From Gemmataceae bacterium (GTDB taxonomy: Bacteria; Planctomycetota; Planctomycetia; Gemmatales; Gemmataceae): a stretch of DNA of 7,714 bases. Shown here one piece after another: positions 1 through 6,894 of this stretch (the first letter of the stretch is position 1; each line of letters begins with the position of its first letter). The stretch is taken from the NCBI GenBank assembly GCA_947474875.1, contig CANJKY010000143.1, forward strand, positions 1 through 7,714, given 5' to 3'. Made by a program: the position numbers and the translations under genes. The notes beneath the pieces were generated by a model, which did not search any database, was not told where the DNA came from, and saw nothing but the letters and a program-made list of their open reading frames with translations.

Positions 1-1167
1 CTGCCGGAACTGGCGTTCGCCGGGGCGCTGGCGGGAAGGCGGCTGCGGCTGGTGCAGGCGGCGAACGGGCTGTCGATGCCGGCCGACTGCGACTTCGTCC
101 TCTCCGGGTACATTGACCCGACCCGCACCAAACGGGAAGGGCCGTTCGGCGATCACCTCGGGTACTACAGCTTGGCCCACGACTTCCCGGTGATGACGGT
201 GGAGAAGGTGTACCACCTGCCGGGGGCGATCTGGCCGTTCACCGTGGTCGGCCGCCCGCCGCAGGAGGACACGTCGTTCGGCGAGTTCATCCACGACCTG
301 ACCGGCCCGGCTCTGCCAACGGTGCTGCCGGGGGTTCACGCGGTTCACGCCGTTGATGCGGCCGGCGTCCACCCGCTGCTGCTGGCGATCGGCAGCGAGC
401 GGTATGTGCCGTATGCGGCCGAGCGGCAACCGCAGGAGTTGCTCACCCTGGCGAACGCCATCCTCGGGCAGGGGCAACTGTCGCTGGCGAAGTTCCTGTT
501 CATCGTGGCGAAGGAGGACGCCCCGGACCTGGACATCCACGCCATCCCGGCGTTCCTGCGGCACCTGCTCGAACGGGTGGACTGGTCGCGGGACTTGCAC
601 TTCCAGACGCGGACGACGATCGACACCCTCGACTACTCGGCCGGGGAGGGTCTGAACGCCGGCAGCAAGCTGGTGATCGCCGCCGCCGGGCCGAAGCGGC
701 GGGAGTTGGGCACCGCGGTGCCGCCGGAGTTGCGGCTGCCGGACGGGTTCAGCACGGTGAAGGTGGCATTGCCCGGCGTCTTGTGTGTGAGCGGGCCGAA
801 GCACTCGGGGACCGACGCTGCGGCGGAGTATCACCCCGACCTCATCCGCCTCTGCGACACCCTGAGTACTCAGTACTCAGTACTCAGTGGCTTTCCCCTG
901 GTCACACTTGTGGACGACGCCGAGTTCGCCGCTCGCACCCTGAACAACTGGCTGTGGGTGACGTTCACCCGGGCCAACCCGGCGGCGGACGTGCTGGTGG
1001 CCGGCGGGCGGACGTGGCGGAAGCACCACGGCGGGGCCGGCCCGTTGGTCATCGACGCCCGGCTGAAACCGCACATGGCCCCGCCGCTGATCGAAGATCC
1101 GGCGGTGTCGAAGCGGGTCGACGAATTGGCCGCCCGCGGCGGCCCACTCCACGGGCTGATCGGGTAA
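1..1167 (+). CDS. UbiD-family decarboxylase, C-terminal part (5' end outside window)
   Basis: The frame is open from base 1, so the start and roughly the first third of the protein lie upstream; 388 residues are visible. Family marks are EGPFGDH (bases 136-156), where the Glu and Asp fall at the positions of the catalytic acid pair in the prenylated-FMN enzyme Fdc1, then VVGRPPQEDT (about 244-273), LSLAKFLFIV, RTTIDTLDYS and LVDDAEFAARTLNNWLWVTFTR. UbiD enzymes use prenylated FMN to decarboxylate aromatic or unsaturated acids reversibly in the cytoplasm. The QLSLAKFLFIV stretch, in place of the more usual GH-x-KF form, resembles the subgroup annotated as menaquinone-related decarboxylases, so a quinone role is plausible but inferred. 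A heptamer repeat is read through in frame at 865-888. comF follows after one base. Family assignment is firm; the substrate is unknown. Confidence 0.9.
   Translation: MPELAFAGALAGRRLRLVQAANGLSMPADCDFVLSGYIDPTRTKREGPFGDHLGYYSLAHDFPVMTVEKVYHLPGAIWPFTVVGRPPQEDTSFGEFIHDLTGPALPTVLPGVHAVHAVDAAGVHPLLLAIGSERYVPYAAERQPQELLTLANAILGQGQLSLAKFLFIVAKEDAPDLDIHAIPAFLRHLLERVDWSRDLHFQTRTTIDTLDYSAGEGLNAGSKLVIAAAGPKRRELGTAVPPELRLPDGFSTVKVALPGVLCVSGPKHSGTDAAAEYHPDLIRLCDTLSTQYSVLSGFPLVTLVDDAEFAARTLNNWLWVTFTRANPAADVLVAGGRTWRKHHGGAGPLVIDARLKPHMAPPLIEDPAVSKRVDELAARGGPLHGLIG
865..888. repeat. Short tandem heptamer repeat inside the UbiD gene
   Basis: The unit AGTACTC occurs three times in a row (865-871, 872-878, 879-885) followed by AGT of a fourth. 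With the preceding bases it creates the perfect 12-base palindrome CTGAGTACTCAG at 862-873. Three copies make 21 bases, or seven codons (STQYSVL), so the UbiD frame is kept. The repeat sits just before the conserved FPLVTLVDDAEF segment, where a surface loop is expected. Heptamer repeats of this type are known from cyanobacteria (STRR sequences), and I recall similar ones from planctomycetes. The repeat is seen directly; its origin is inferred. Confidence 0.85.
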
Positions 1168-1168
1168 C

Positions 1169-1903
1169 ATGCCGCCCCCCTTCCTCCGCCGGGCGTGGTT
1201 CGCCGCCACCGACTGGGTGTGGCCGCGGGTGTGTCTGCTCTGTGAAGCGCGGATGACCGAGCCGGCGGACGTGTGCCTGTGCCCGGCGTGCGTGACCGCC
1301 CTCACGACCGACCCCCACCAGACTTGCCTGCGGTGCTCCAGCACGATCGGCCCGCACACCGACACTTCCGCCGGTTGCTCGCGGTGCCGGGATGAAGTTG
1401 TCCGATTCGACAGTGCCACCCGGCTCGGTGTGTACGACGGCCGGTTGCGGGAGGCGGTGTTGCGGATCAAACACGTGGCTGGGGACGCACTTGCGGAAGC
1501 TCTCGGCACGGTATTCGCACACAAACTCCGGCAACGATCGGGTTCGGACGGCCCGCAACTGGTGGTCCCGGTCCCGTTGCACTGGCGCCGGCGGCTGACC
1601 CGTGGGTACAACCAGGCCGAATCGGTGGCCCGCGGGATTGCAACGGAGTTACGGGTGCCGCTGGCCACACGGACAGTGCGGCGGGTGCGGCCGACGCCGA
1701 AGCAGACGGCCGTCACCCCCGCGGAGCGTCGGCGAAATGTGGCCGGCGCCTTCCGACCCACGACTTTGGCTGCGGTGAAGGGTTTGCGGGTTCTGCTGGT
1801 GGACGACGTGCTAACGACTGGCGCTACGGCGGACGCGGTGGCTACTGCGGTTCGCACGGCAGGGGCGGCGCAAGTCCACGTGGCCGTGCTCGCTCACCGA
1901 TAA
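1169..1903 (+). CDS. comF: ComF family protein (zinc ribbon plus phosphoribosyltransferase fold)
   Basis: The 244-residue length is typical of the family. The N-terminus carries a cysteine cluster, C22-LL-C25, C36-L-C38-PA-C41, C53-LR-C56 and C70-SR-C73, which fits the double zinc-ribbon-like head of ComF. The C-terminal half has VPVPLHWRRRLTRGYNQAE, then the PRPP-binding loop VLLVDDVLTTGAT at about residues 208-220. ComF proteins take part in DNA uptake in naturally competent bacteria, but they are widespread in non-competent species and their exact activity is unsettled. The ATG at 1169 lies one base after the UbiD stop (1165-1167) and lacks a clear ribosome site, which suggests translational coupling. 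No other competence gene is visible nearby, so a role in transformation cannot be claimed here. Confidence 0.93.
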   Translation: MPPPFLRRAWFAATDWVWPRVCLLCEARMTEPADVCLCPACVTALTTDPHQTCLRCSSTIGPHTDTSAGCSRCRDEVVRFDSATRLGVYDGRLREAVLRIKHVAGDALAEALGTVFAHKLRQRSGSDGPQLVVPVPLHWRRRLTRGYNQAESVARGIATELRVPLATRTVRRVRPTPKQTAVTPAERRRNVAGAFRPTTLAAVKGLRVLLVDDVLTTGATADAVATAVRTAGAAQVHVAVLAHR

Positions 1904-2059
1904 AATCACGGACGATTCCACCGGGGCAGTGGTGATCGACCGCCCAGACTTTCCCGGTCCCGCCGTGTGTGATGCGCCCCGGGGCCGGTGGGCTGACCCG
2001 GTTTCGATTTTTTCCTGATGTGTCCGGAAGCAAAGCCCTGTTAAATGTGTGTGTACGGT

Positions 2060-2075
2060 CCGCACAGTTGTGCGG
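2060..2075. promoter_or_regulatory. Inverted repeat upstream of the DUF1573 gene (possible operator or leader hairpin)
   Basis: CCGCACA (2060-2066) and TGTGCGG (2069-2075) are exact reverse complements separated by two bases. As RNA this would be a 6-bp stem with a four-base loop. A second pair, GGTCCG (2057-2062) and CGGACC (2088-2093), overlaps it, so two alternative folds are possible. It lies 37 bases before the start codon and just after a possible -10 element, a position that would suit a protein-binding site or a leader structure. No run of T follows, so it is not a terminator. Function is inferred only. Confidence 0.35.
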
Positions 2076-2100
2076 GGGCCGGCTGAACGGACCACCAACC

Positions 2101-2104
2101 GGAG
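2101..2104 (+). promoter_or_regulatory. Ribosome binding site deciding the DUF1573 start
   Basis: GGAG ends eight bases before the ATG at 2113. This supports 2113 over the in-frame upstream starts near 1969, because only the 2113 start places the hydrophobic export signal at the N-terminus. Confidence 0.65.
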
Positions 2105-2112
2105 TGCGAGCG

Positions 2113-3114
2113 ATGTTACGTCCCGTAGCGGCGGTGGCGGCGGTTCTGGTGGCGGCGGCATCCGCGGTCGCGGCCGCCCCGGATTACTTCACCGAGAAGG
2201 AGAAGGACTTCGGGGTGACGGCCGTCGGGCCGGTCTTGGTCCACTACTTCCCGATCAAGAACACGTCCAACCAGACGGTGACCATGGGCACCCCCCGCAT
2301 CCAGTGCGGGTGCGTGTCCGTCACCCTGATGAAGGGGCAACTGGCTCCTGGGGAAACAACTTACCTGGCCGCGTACATGAACACGGCCAAGATCCCGGCC
2401 CAGCAGATCGGCACGAACAAGAGCGTGACGGTGAGCGTGCCGTTCCTGACCCCGAACTACGAGGAGGTGGTGCTGAAGGTGACCACCGTCGCCCGCCCGG
2501 ACATGGTGTGGAGCACCAACGACGGGGTGACGTTCGGAACGGTGGTGAAGGGCAAGCCGGCCACCGCCACCATGAAGGTGACGCTGTTCAACAACCCGAA
2601 ATGGGAGGTGAAGGAGGCGAAGAGTTCGGGCATCTACGTGAAGGCGGAGGTGAAGGAGGCGAAGGACTCGAACCGGGCGGCCGGGCAGGTGACATACGAA
2701 ATCACGGCGACCGTGGACGAGAAGTGCCCGGCCGGCAACTGGATGTCCGACCTGACCCTCAGCACCAACGCCGTCGGCATCGAGAAGATGCGGGTGCCGG
2801 TGACGGTGAACGTGGTGCCGGCCATCTCGGTCAGCCCGGAGGCGGTCAAGTTCGGCGCCCTGCCGATGGGCGACGCCAAGACGTTCGACGTGACCGTGCA
2901 GGGGTTGCAGCCGTTCAAGGTGCTGGAGGTGAAGGGCGGGGACGACACGATCCACGTCACCCCGAAGACCGACGGCGCCCGCCACCAGCACACCCTGAAG
3001 GTGGACGTGAAGGCGGCCGCCGCCGGCGACCTGACCCGCGAGATCCAGATCGTGACGGACAGCAAGGAGATGCCGACCGTCATCCTGCCGGTCAGCTACT
3101 CGGTGAAGAAGTGA
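2113..3114 (+). CDS. Secreted DUF1573 domain protein with Ig-like repeats
   Basis: The protein has 333 residues from the ATG at 2113. Residues 1-22 form a classic signal peptide: an Arg at position 3, an Ala/Val-rich core, and an AVAA cleavage region before PDYF. The mature part shows three beta-rich segments that each open with a similar FG pattern: DFGVTAVGPV near residue 30, FGTVVKGKPA at 141 and FGALPMGDAK at 247. The first segment contains C65-G-C67 in a QCGCVSV context, a recognised mark of DUF1573. DUF1573 domains have an immunoglobulin-like (ASPM/SPD-2/hydin-like) fold and are common in exported proteins of planctomycetes and Bacteroidetes, but no molecular function is established. 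The gene stands alone, with its own ribosome site and a strong terminator 23 bases after the stop. Lysine content is high for a planctomycete protein. Cell-surface or periplasmic scaffolding is a guess. Confidence 0.88.
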   Translation: MLRPVAAVAAVLVAAASAVAAAPDYFTEKEKDFGVTAVGPVLVHYFPIKNTSNQTVTMGTPRIQCGCVSVTLMKGQLAPGETTYLAAYMNTAKIPAQQIGTNKSVTVSVPFLTPNYEEVVLKVTTVARPDMVWSTNDGVTFGTVVKGKPATATMKVTLFNNPKWEVKEAKSSGIYVKAEVKEAKDSNRAAGQVTYEITATVDEKCPAGNWMSDLTLSTNAVGIEKMRVPVTVNVVPAISVSPEAVKFGALPMGDAKTFDVTVQGLQPFKVLEVKGGDDTIHVTPKTDGARHQHTLKVDVKAAAAGDLTREIQIVTDSKEMPTVILPVSYSVKK

Positions 3115-3137
3115 CCGCCGGCAACGCCGCATGACAG

Positions 3138-3169
3138 CCCAGGGACACATGTCCCTGGGTTTTGTTTTT
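3138..3169 (+). terminator. Strong Rho-independent terminator of the DUF1573 gene
   Basis: CCCAGGGACA (3138-3147) and TGTCCCTGGG (3150-3159) are perfect reverse complements with two bases between them, giving an RNA stem of about 8-9 bp with a small loop. The tract TTTTGTTTTT follows immediately (3160-3169). This is the textbook arrangement, 23 bases after the stop at 3114, and it separates this gene from pyruvate carboxylase. Confidence 0.92.
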
Positions 3170-3219
3170 GCCGCCCCGTATCACATCCCCGCGACCTCTC
3201 GCGCGTAAGGATTTCGCCA

Positions 3220-6200
3220 ATGTCGGTTCCGGCTATCCGCCCGTTTAAAAAGCTGCTCGTCGCCAACCGCTCGGAGATCGCCACCCGCGTGTTCCGCTCG
3301 GCGCACGAACTGGGCATCCGCACCGTCGCCATCTTCAGTCACGAGGACCGGTTCGCCCTGCACCGGTTCAAGGCGGACGAGGCGTACAAGGTGGGGAAGC
3401 AGGGCGAGCCGATCCGGGCGTACCTGGACATCCCCGGCATCGTCGGGCTGGCGAAGGAGATCGGCGTCGATGCGATTCACCCCGGGTACGGGTTCCTGAG
3501 CGAGAACGCGGCGTTCGCCCGCGCCTGTGGCGAAGCCGGCATCACTTTCGTCGGCCCGAACCCGAAGATCCTCGAATCCCTGGGGGACAAGGTGTCCGCC
3601 CGGCACATCGCGCAGAAGGCGCAGGTGCCGGTGCTGGGTGGCACGGACAAGCCGGTGGCGTCGGCGGACGAGGCGGTGGTGCTCGCGGCCAAGCTCGGCT
3701 ACCCGGTGATCGTGAAGGCGAGCATGGGTGGCGGCGGCCGCGGGATGCGGGTGGTCCACAGCGAGGACAAGCTGAAGGACGCGATCGAGCAGGCACAGCG
3801 AGAGGCCGGGCAGGCGTTCGGCATCCCGGACGTGTTCCTGGAGAAGTTCGTCCAGCGGGCGAAGCACATCGAGGTGCAACTGCTCGGCGACAAGCACGGC
3901 GGGCTGGTCCACCTGTTCGAGCGGGATTGCAGCATCCAGCGGCGGCACCAGAAGGTGGTGGAGTTGGCCCCCGCCCCGAACCTGCCGGACGACGTGCGGC
4001 AGGGCATCCTCGACGCGGCGATTGCGGTGGGGAAGGCCGTCGGCATCGACAATGCCGGCACCGTCGAGTTCCTGTACGACACCGAGTCGAGGCAGTTCTA
4101 CTTCATCGAGGTGAACCCGCGGATCCAGGTGGAACACACCGTCACGGAGGTGGTGACGGGCTATGACGTCGTCCGCACCCAGTTGCTCATCGCCCAGGGT
4201 TACCCCCTCAGCCATCCGGAGGTGATGCTCGGCGACCAGGCGGCCATCCGCACGAACGGGTACGCCATCCAGTGCCGGGTGACCACCGAAGACCCGGCGA
4301 ACGGGTTCGTACCGGACTACGGCCGGCTGAGCGCGTACCGCAGTTCCGGCGGGCCGGGCATCCGGCTGGACGCCGGCACCGCGTTCAACGGGGCGGTGAT
4401 CACCCCGTTCTACGACAGCATGCTGGTGAAGGTGACGGCCAGCGGGCTGCGGTTCGTGGACGCGGCCCGCCGGATGGAGCGGTGCCTGCAAGAGTTCCGC
4501 ATCCGCGGGGTGAAGACGAACATCCCGTTCCTGCTCAACCTGATCCTGCACCCGGAGTTCCTGGACGGGACGGTGACGACGCGGTTCCTGGACGAGACAC
4601 CGGAACTGTTCGACCTGCCCACCCGCCAGGACCGCGCCACCAAGCTGCTGTCGTACATCGCCGACGTGATCGTGAACGGCAATCCGGAGGTGAAGGGCAA
4701 GCCGCGGCCGGACGTGAGCACCGGCGAGGCCACCGGCCGCCACGGCAGCACCGGCCACCTGCCGAGCGAGAAGCCGGCCGACCTGCCCGAAGGCACGCGG
4801 GACGTGTACAAGCGGCTCGGGGCGGACGGGTTCGCCAAATGGGTGCGGGAGCAGAAGCGGCTGCTGGTGACCGACACGACCATGCGGGACGCGCACCAGT
4901 CGCTGTTCGCCACCCGCATGCGCACCTACGACATGCTACACATCGCCCCGCGGTACGCGCGGCACCACGCCGGGCTGTTCAGCCTGGAAAACTGGGGCGG
5001 GGCGACGTTCGACACGGCCATGCGGTTCCTGAAGGAAGACCCGTGGGAGCGGCTGACCGAGCTGCGGGAGCGGGTGCCGAACGTGCTGTTCCAGATGCTC
5101 CTGCGGAGCGCCAGCGCGGTCGGGTACACCAACTACCCGGACAACGTGGTGTACGGGTTCGTGAAGGAAGCGGCGGCGGCCGGCATGGACGTGTTCCGCA
5201 TCTTCGACGCGAACAACTGGCTGCCCAACCTGACCCTGGCCATCGACGCCGTGCGGAAGACCGGCGCCATCTGTGAAGCTGCCGTGTGCTACACCGGCGA
5301 CATCCTCGACCCGAAGCGGGACAAGTACACGCTGAAGTATTTCGTGGACCTGGCGAAGGAGTTGGTGAAACGCGGCACGCACCTGCTGGCCATCAAGGAC
5401 ATGGCCGGGCTGCTCAAGCCGCTGGCGGCGAAGAAGCTGGTGAAGGCGCTGCGGGCCGAGATCGACGTGCCCATCCACTTCCACACGCACGACACCGCCG
5501 GCGGGCAACTGGCGTCGTACCTGATGGCCGCAGAGGAGGGCGTGGATATCGTCGATTGCGCGTTCGCCCCGCTGTCCGGCATCACCGCCCAGCCGAGCCT
5601 GAACGCGCTGGTGGAGGCGCTGCGGTTCACCGACCGCGACACCGGCCTGGACTTCGACGCCCTGCAAGAGACCGCCGCGTACTGGGAGACCGTGCGGACG
5701 TATTACGCCCCATTCGAGACCGGCCAACTGAGCAGTTCGGCCGAGGTGTACCTGCACGAGATGCCCGGCGGCCAGTACGCGAACCTGTTCGTTCAGGCCA
5801 AGTCGCTCGGTTTGGGCGACCGCTGGGGCGAGGTCGGCCGCAAGTACGCCGAGGTGAACAAGCTGTTCGGCGACATCGTGAAGGTGACGCCCACCTCCAA
5901 GGTGGTCGGCGATATGACCCTGTTCATGATCGCCAACGACCTGACCCCGGCCGACCTGCTCGACCCGAAGCGGGAGATTGCCTTCCCCGAGTCGGTGGTC
6001 GAGTTCTTCGAGGGTAAGCTCGGCCAGCCACCGGGCGGGTTCCCACCGGAGTTGCAGAAACGCATCCTGCGGGGCCGCAAGCCGCTCACCGACCGCCCCG
6101 GCGCCACACTGCCGCCGGCGGACCTGACCGCCGCCGCCAAGCAGATCGAGCCGCGGCTGAAGCGGCCGCCGACCGACCGCGAGGTGCTGTCGCACCTGCT

Positions 6201-6702
6201 GTACCCGAAGGTGTTCGCCGACTTCGCCGACCACGCGACCAAGTACGGCGAGGTGAGCGTGCTGCCCACGCCGGTGTTCTTCTTCGGCCTGCAACGCGGC
6301 GAGGAGGTGAACATCGACATCGAGCCGGGGAAGACGCTGGTGGTCAAGTTCCTGGCCGTCGGCGACCCGCACGAGGACGGCAAACGGCAGGTGTTCTTCG
6401 AGCTGAACGGCCAGCCGCGGGAGGTGATGGTGGTGGACCGCACGCTCGGGGCGGTGGCGGCGGTGCGGCCGAAGGCGGACGCCGGCAACCCGAAGCACGT
6501 GGCCGCGCCGATGCCGGGGGCTGTGGTGGCGGTGGCGGTGGAAGTCGGCGAGGAGGTGGCCGCCGGACAGAAGCTGGCGACGCTGGAGGCGATGAAGATG
6601 GAGAGCACCATCTACGCGCAGACCGGCGGCAAGGTGGCCGAGGTGCTGGTCAAACCCGGCACCCAGGTGGACGGCGGGGACTTGCTGATTCGATTTGAAT
6701 AG
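3220..6702 (+). CDS. pyc: Pyruvate carboxylase (single-chain, biotin-dependent)
   Basis: This 1160-residue cytoplasmic enzyme carboxylates pyruvate to oxaloacetate with ATP and bicarbonate, replenishing the citric acid cycle. Biotin carboxylase domain, about residues 5-455: ATP-grasp glycine loop KASMGGGGRGM (166-176), ERDCSIQRRHQK (234-245) and EVNPRIQVEH from 297. Carboxyltransferase domain, about 540-850: TDTTMRDAHQS (551-561), metal-binding D557, K726 in IKDMAGL (the carbamylated lysine of the family), H755 and H757 in HFHTHD, and T890 in TPTSK; each is offset by eight from the Rhizobium etli enzyme numbering as I remember it. The C-terminal biotin carrier domain has EAMKM with biotinyl lysine K1126. 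Length is normal (family about 1140-1180). AAGGA at 3207-3211, eight bases before the ATG, supports the start. An oddity is a Gly/Ser/Thr-rich stretch near 500-514. It is transcribed alone; no biotin ligase gene is in view. Confidence 0.98.
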   Translation: MSVPAIRPFKKLLVANRSEIATRVFRSAHELGIRTVAIFSHEDRFALHRFKADEAYKVGKQGEPIRAYLDIPGIVGLAKEIGVDAIHPGYGFLSENAAFARACGEAGITFVGPNPKILESLGDKVSARHIAQKAQVPVLGGTDKPVASADEAVVLAAKLGYPVIVKASMGGGGRGMRVVHSEDKLKDAIEQAQREAGQAFGIPDVFLEKFVQRAKHIEVQLLGDKHGGLVHLFERDCSIQRRHQKVVELAPAPNLPDDVRQGILDAAIAVGKAVGIDNAGTVEFLYDTESRQFYFIEVNPRIQVEHTVTEVVTGYDVVRTQLLIAQGYPLSHPEVMLGDQAAIRTNGYAIQCRVTTEDPANGFVPDYGRLSAYRSSGGPGIRLDAGTAFNGAVITPFYDSMLVKVTASGLRFVDAARRMERCLQEFRIRGVKTNIPFLLNLILHPEFLDGTVTTRFLDETPELFDLPTRQDRATKLLSYIADVIVNGNPEVKGKPRPDVSTGEATGRHGSTGHLPSEKPADLPEGTRDVYKRLGADGFAKWVREQKRLLVTDTTMRDAHQSLFATRMRTYDMLHIAPRYARHHAGLFSLENWGGATFDTAMRFLKEDPWERLTELRERVPNVLFQMLLRSASAVGYTNYPDNVVYGFVKEAAAAGMDVFRIFDANNWLPNLTLAIDAVRKTGAICEAAVCYTGDILDPKRDKYTLKYFVDLAKELVKRGTHLLAIKDMAGLLKPLAAKKLVKALRAEIDVPIHFHTHDTAGGQLASYLMAAEEGVDIVDCAFAPLSGITAQPSLNALVEALRFTDRDTGLDFDALQETAAYWETVRTYYAPFETGQLSSSAEVYLHEMPGGQYANLFVQAKSLGLGDRWGEVGRKYAEVNKLFGDIVKVTPTSKVVGDMTLFMIANDLTPADLLDPKREIAFPESVVEFFEGKLGQPPGGFPPELQKRILRGRKPLTDRPGATLPPADLTAAAKQIEPRLKRPPTDREVLSHLLYPKVFADFADHATKYGEVSVLPTPVFFFGLQRGEEVNIDIEPGKTLVVKFLAVGDPHEDGKRQVFFELNGQPREVMVVDRTLGAVAAVRPKADAGNPKHVAAPMPGAVVAVAVEVGEEVAAGQKLATLEAMKMESTIYAQTGGKVAEVLVKPGTQVDGGDLLIRFE

Positions 6703-6708
6703 CAGCAA

Positions 6709-6887
6709 AGTTCACCACAGAGTCACAGAGAGCACCGAGCAGCACCGAGGAAGACCGGAAATCGGCCGAAGACAAGGACACGAGGGAAGACAGAGATGGG
6801 GTTCTCTGTCTGCCCTCGTGTCCTTGGTATTCCGACCTGTTTTTCTCTCTGTGCTGCTCGGTGCTCTCTGTGACTCTGTGGTGAACT
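6709..6887. repeat. 179-base imperfect palindrome (large hairpin repeat) between convergent genes
   Basis: The outer arms 6709-6745 and 6851-6887 are perfect reverse complements over 37 bases. The inner arms 6773-6796 and 6803-6826 pair over 24 positions with one mismatch (6787 against 6812), closing a six-base loop at 6797-6802. The middle parts, 6746-6772 and 6827-6850, are only partly complementary. The outer arm is itself built of short CACAGAG and CACCGAG repeats. The element lies between the pyc stop (6700-6702) and the stop of the opposing gene (6895-6897), seven bases from its arm on the right and six on the left. As RNA it would form a very stable hairpin on either strand, so it could end transcription or protect both transcripts. 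No transposase or clear target duplication is visible. It is lower in GC than its neighbours. It resembles dispersed hairpin repeats I recall from planctomycetes. Confidence 0.9.
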
Positions 6888-6894
6888 CTTCGAA

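Larger units (their letters stand above)
1904..2112. other. Spacer between comF and the DUF1573 gene
   Basis: This 209-base stretch has no convincing gene. It is lower in GC in the middle, with a T6 run at 2008-2013 preceded by a GC-rich but only weakly folding stretch, which may be a poor terminator for the UbiD-comF unit. It also holds a short inverted repeat at 2060-2075, listed separately, and a ribosome site at 2101-2104. A promoter for the DUF1573 gene is expected here. TTAAAT at 2041-2046 is a possible -10 element, but I see no matching -35 box. Confidence 0.4.

Noticed and set aside
333..350. Tandem 9-base duplication GGTTCACGC coding for repeated Val-His-Ala
   Set aside because: The resulting residues fit the usual UbiD pattern at this point, so the repeat may be chance codon choice.
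877..1857. 326-codon minus-strand frame across the UbiD and comF genes
   Set aside because: It spans two genes supported by family motifs, and its translation is Arg/Ser/Thr-rich without any domain.
2008..2013. T6 run as a terminator for the UbiD-comF unit
   Set aside because: The upstream GC-rich bases do not form a convincing uninterrupted stem, so I did not call a terminator.
1969..2112. Upstream in-frame extension of the DUF1573 gene
   Set aside because: It would bury the signal peptide and has no ribosome site; the start at 2113 is better supported.
2049..3134. 361-codon plus-strand frame overlapping the DUF1573 gene
   Set aside because: The product is low-complexity Gly/Arg/Asp, typical of a shifted frame; the DUF1573 frame has a signal peptide and domain motifs.
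3181..4896. 571-codon open frame on the minus strand opposite pyruvate carboxylase
   Set aside because: It is antisense to a gene with clear catalytic motifs, and its translation is rich in His, Arg, Val and Leu with no domain. Long antisense frames are expected in GC-rich coding DNA.
4936..6708. 590-codon open frame on the minus strand opposite the second half of pyruvate carboxylase
   Set aside because: Same codon-bias artefact; no recognisable motif and composition matching a shadow frame.
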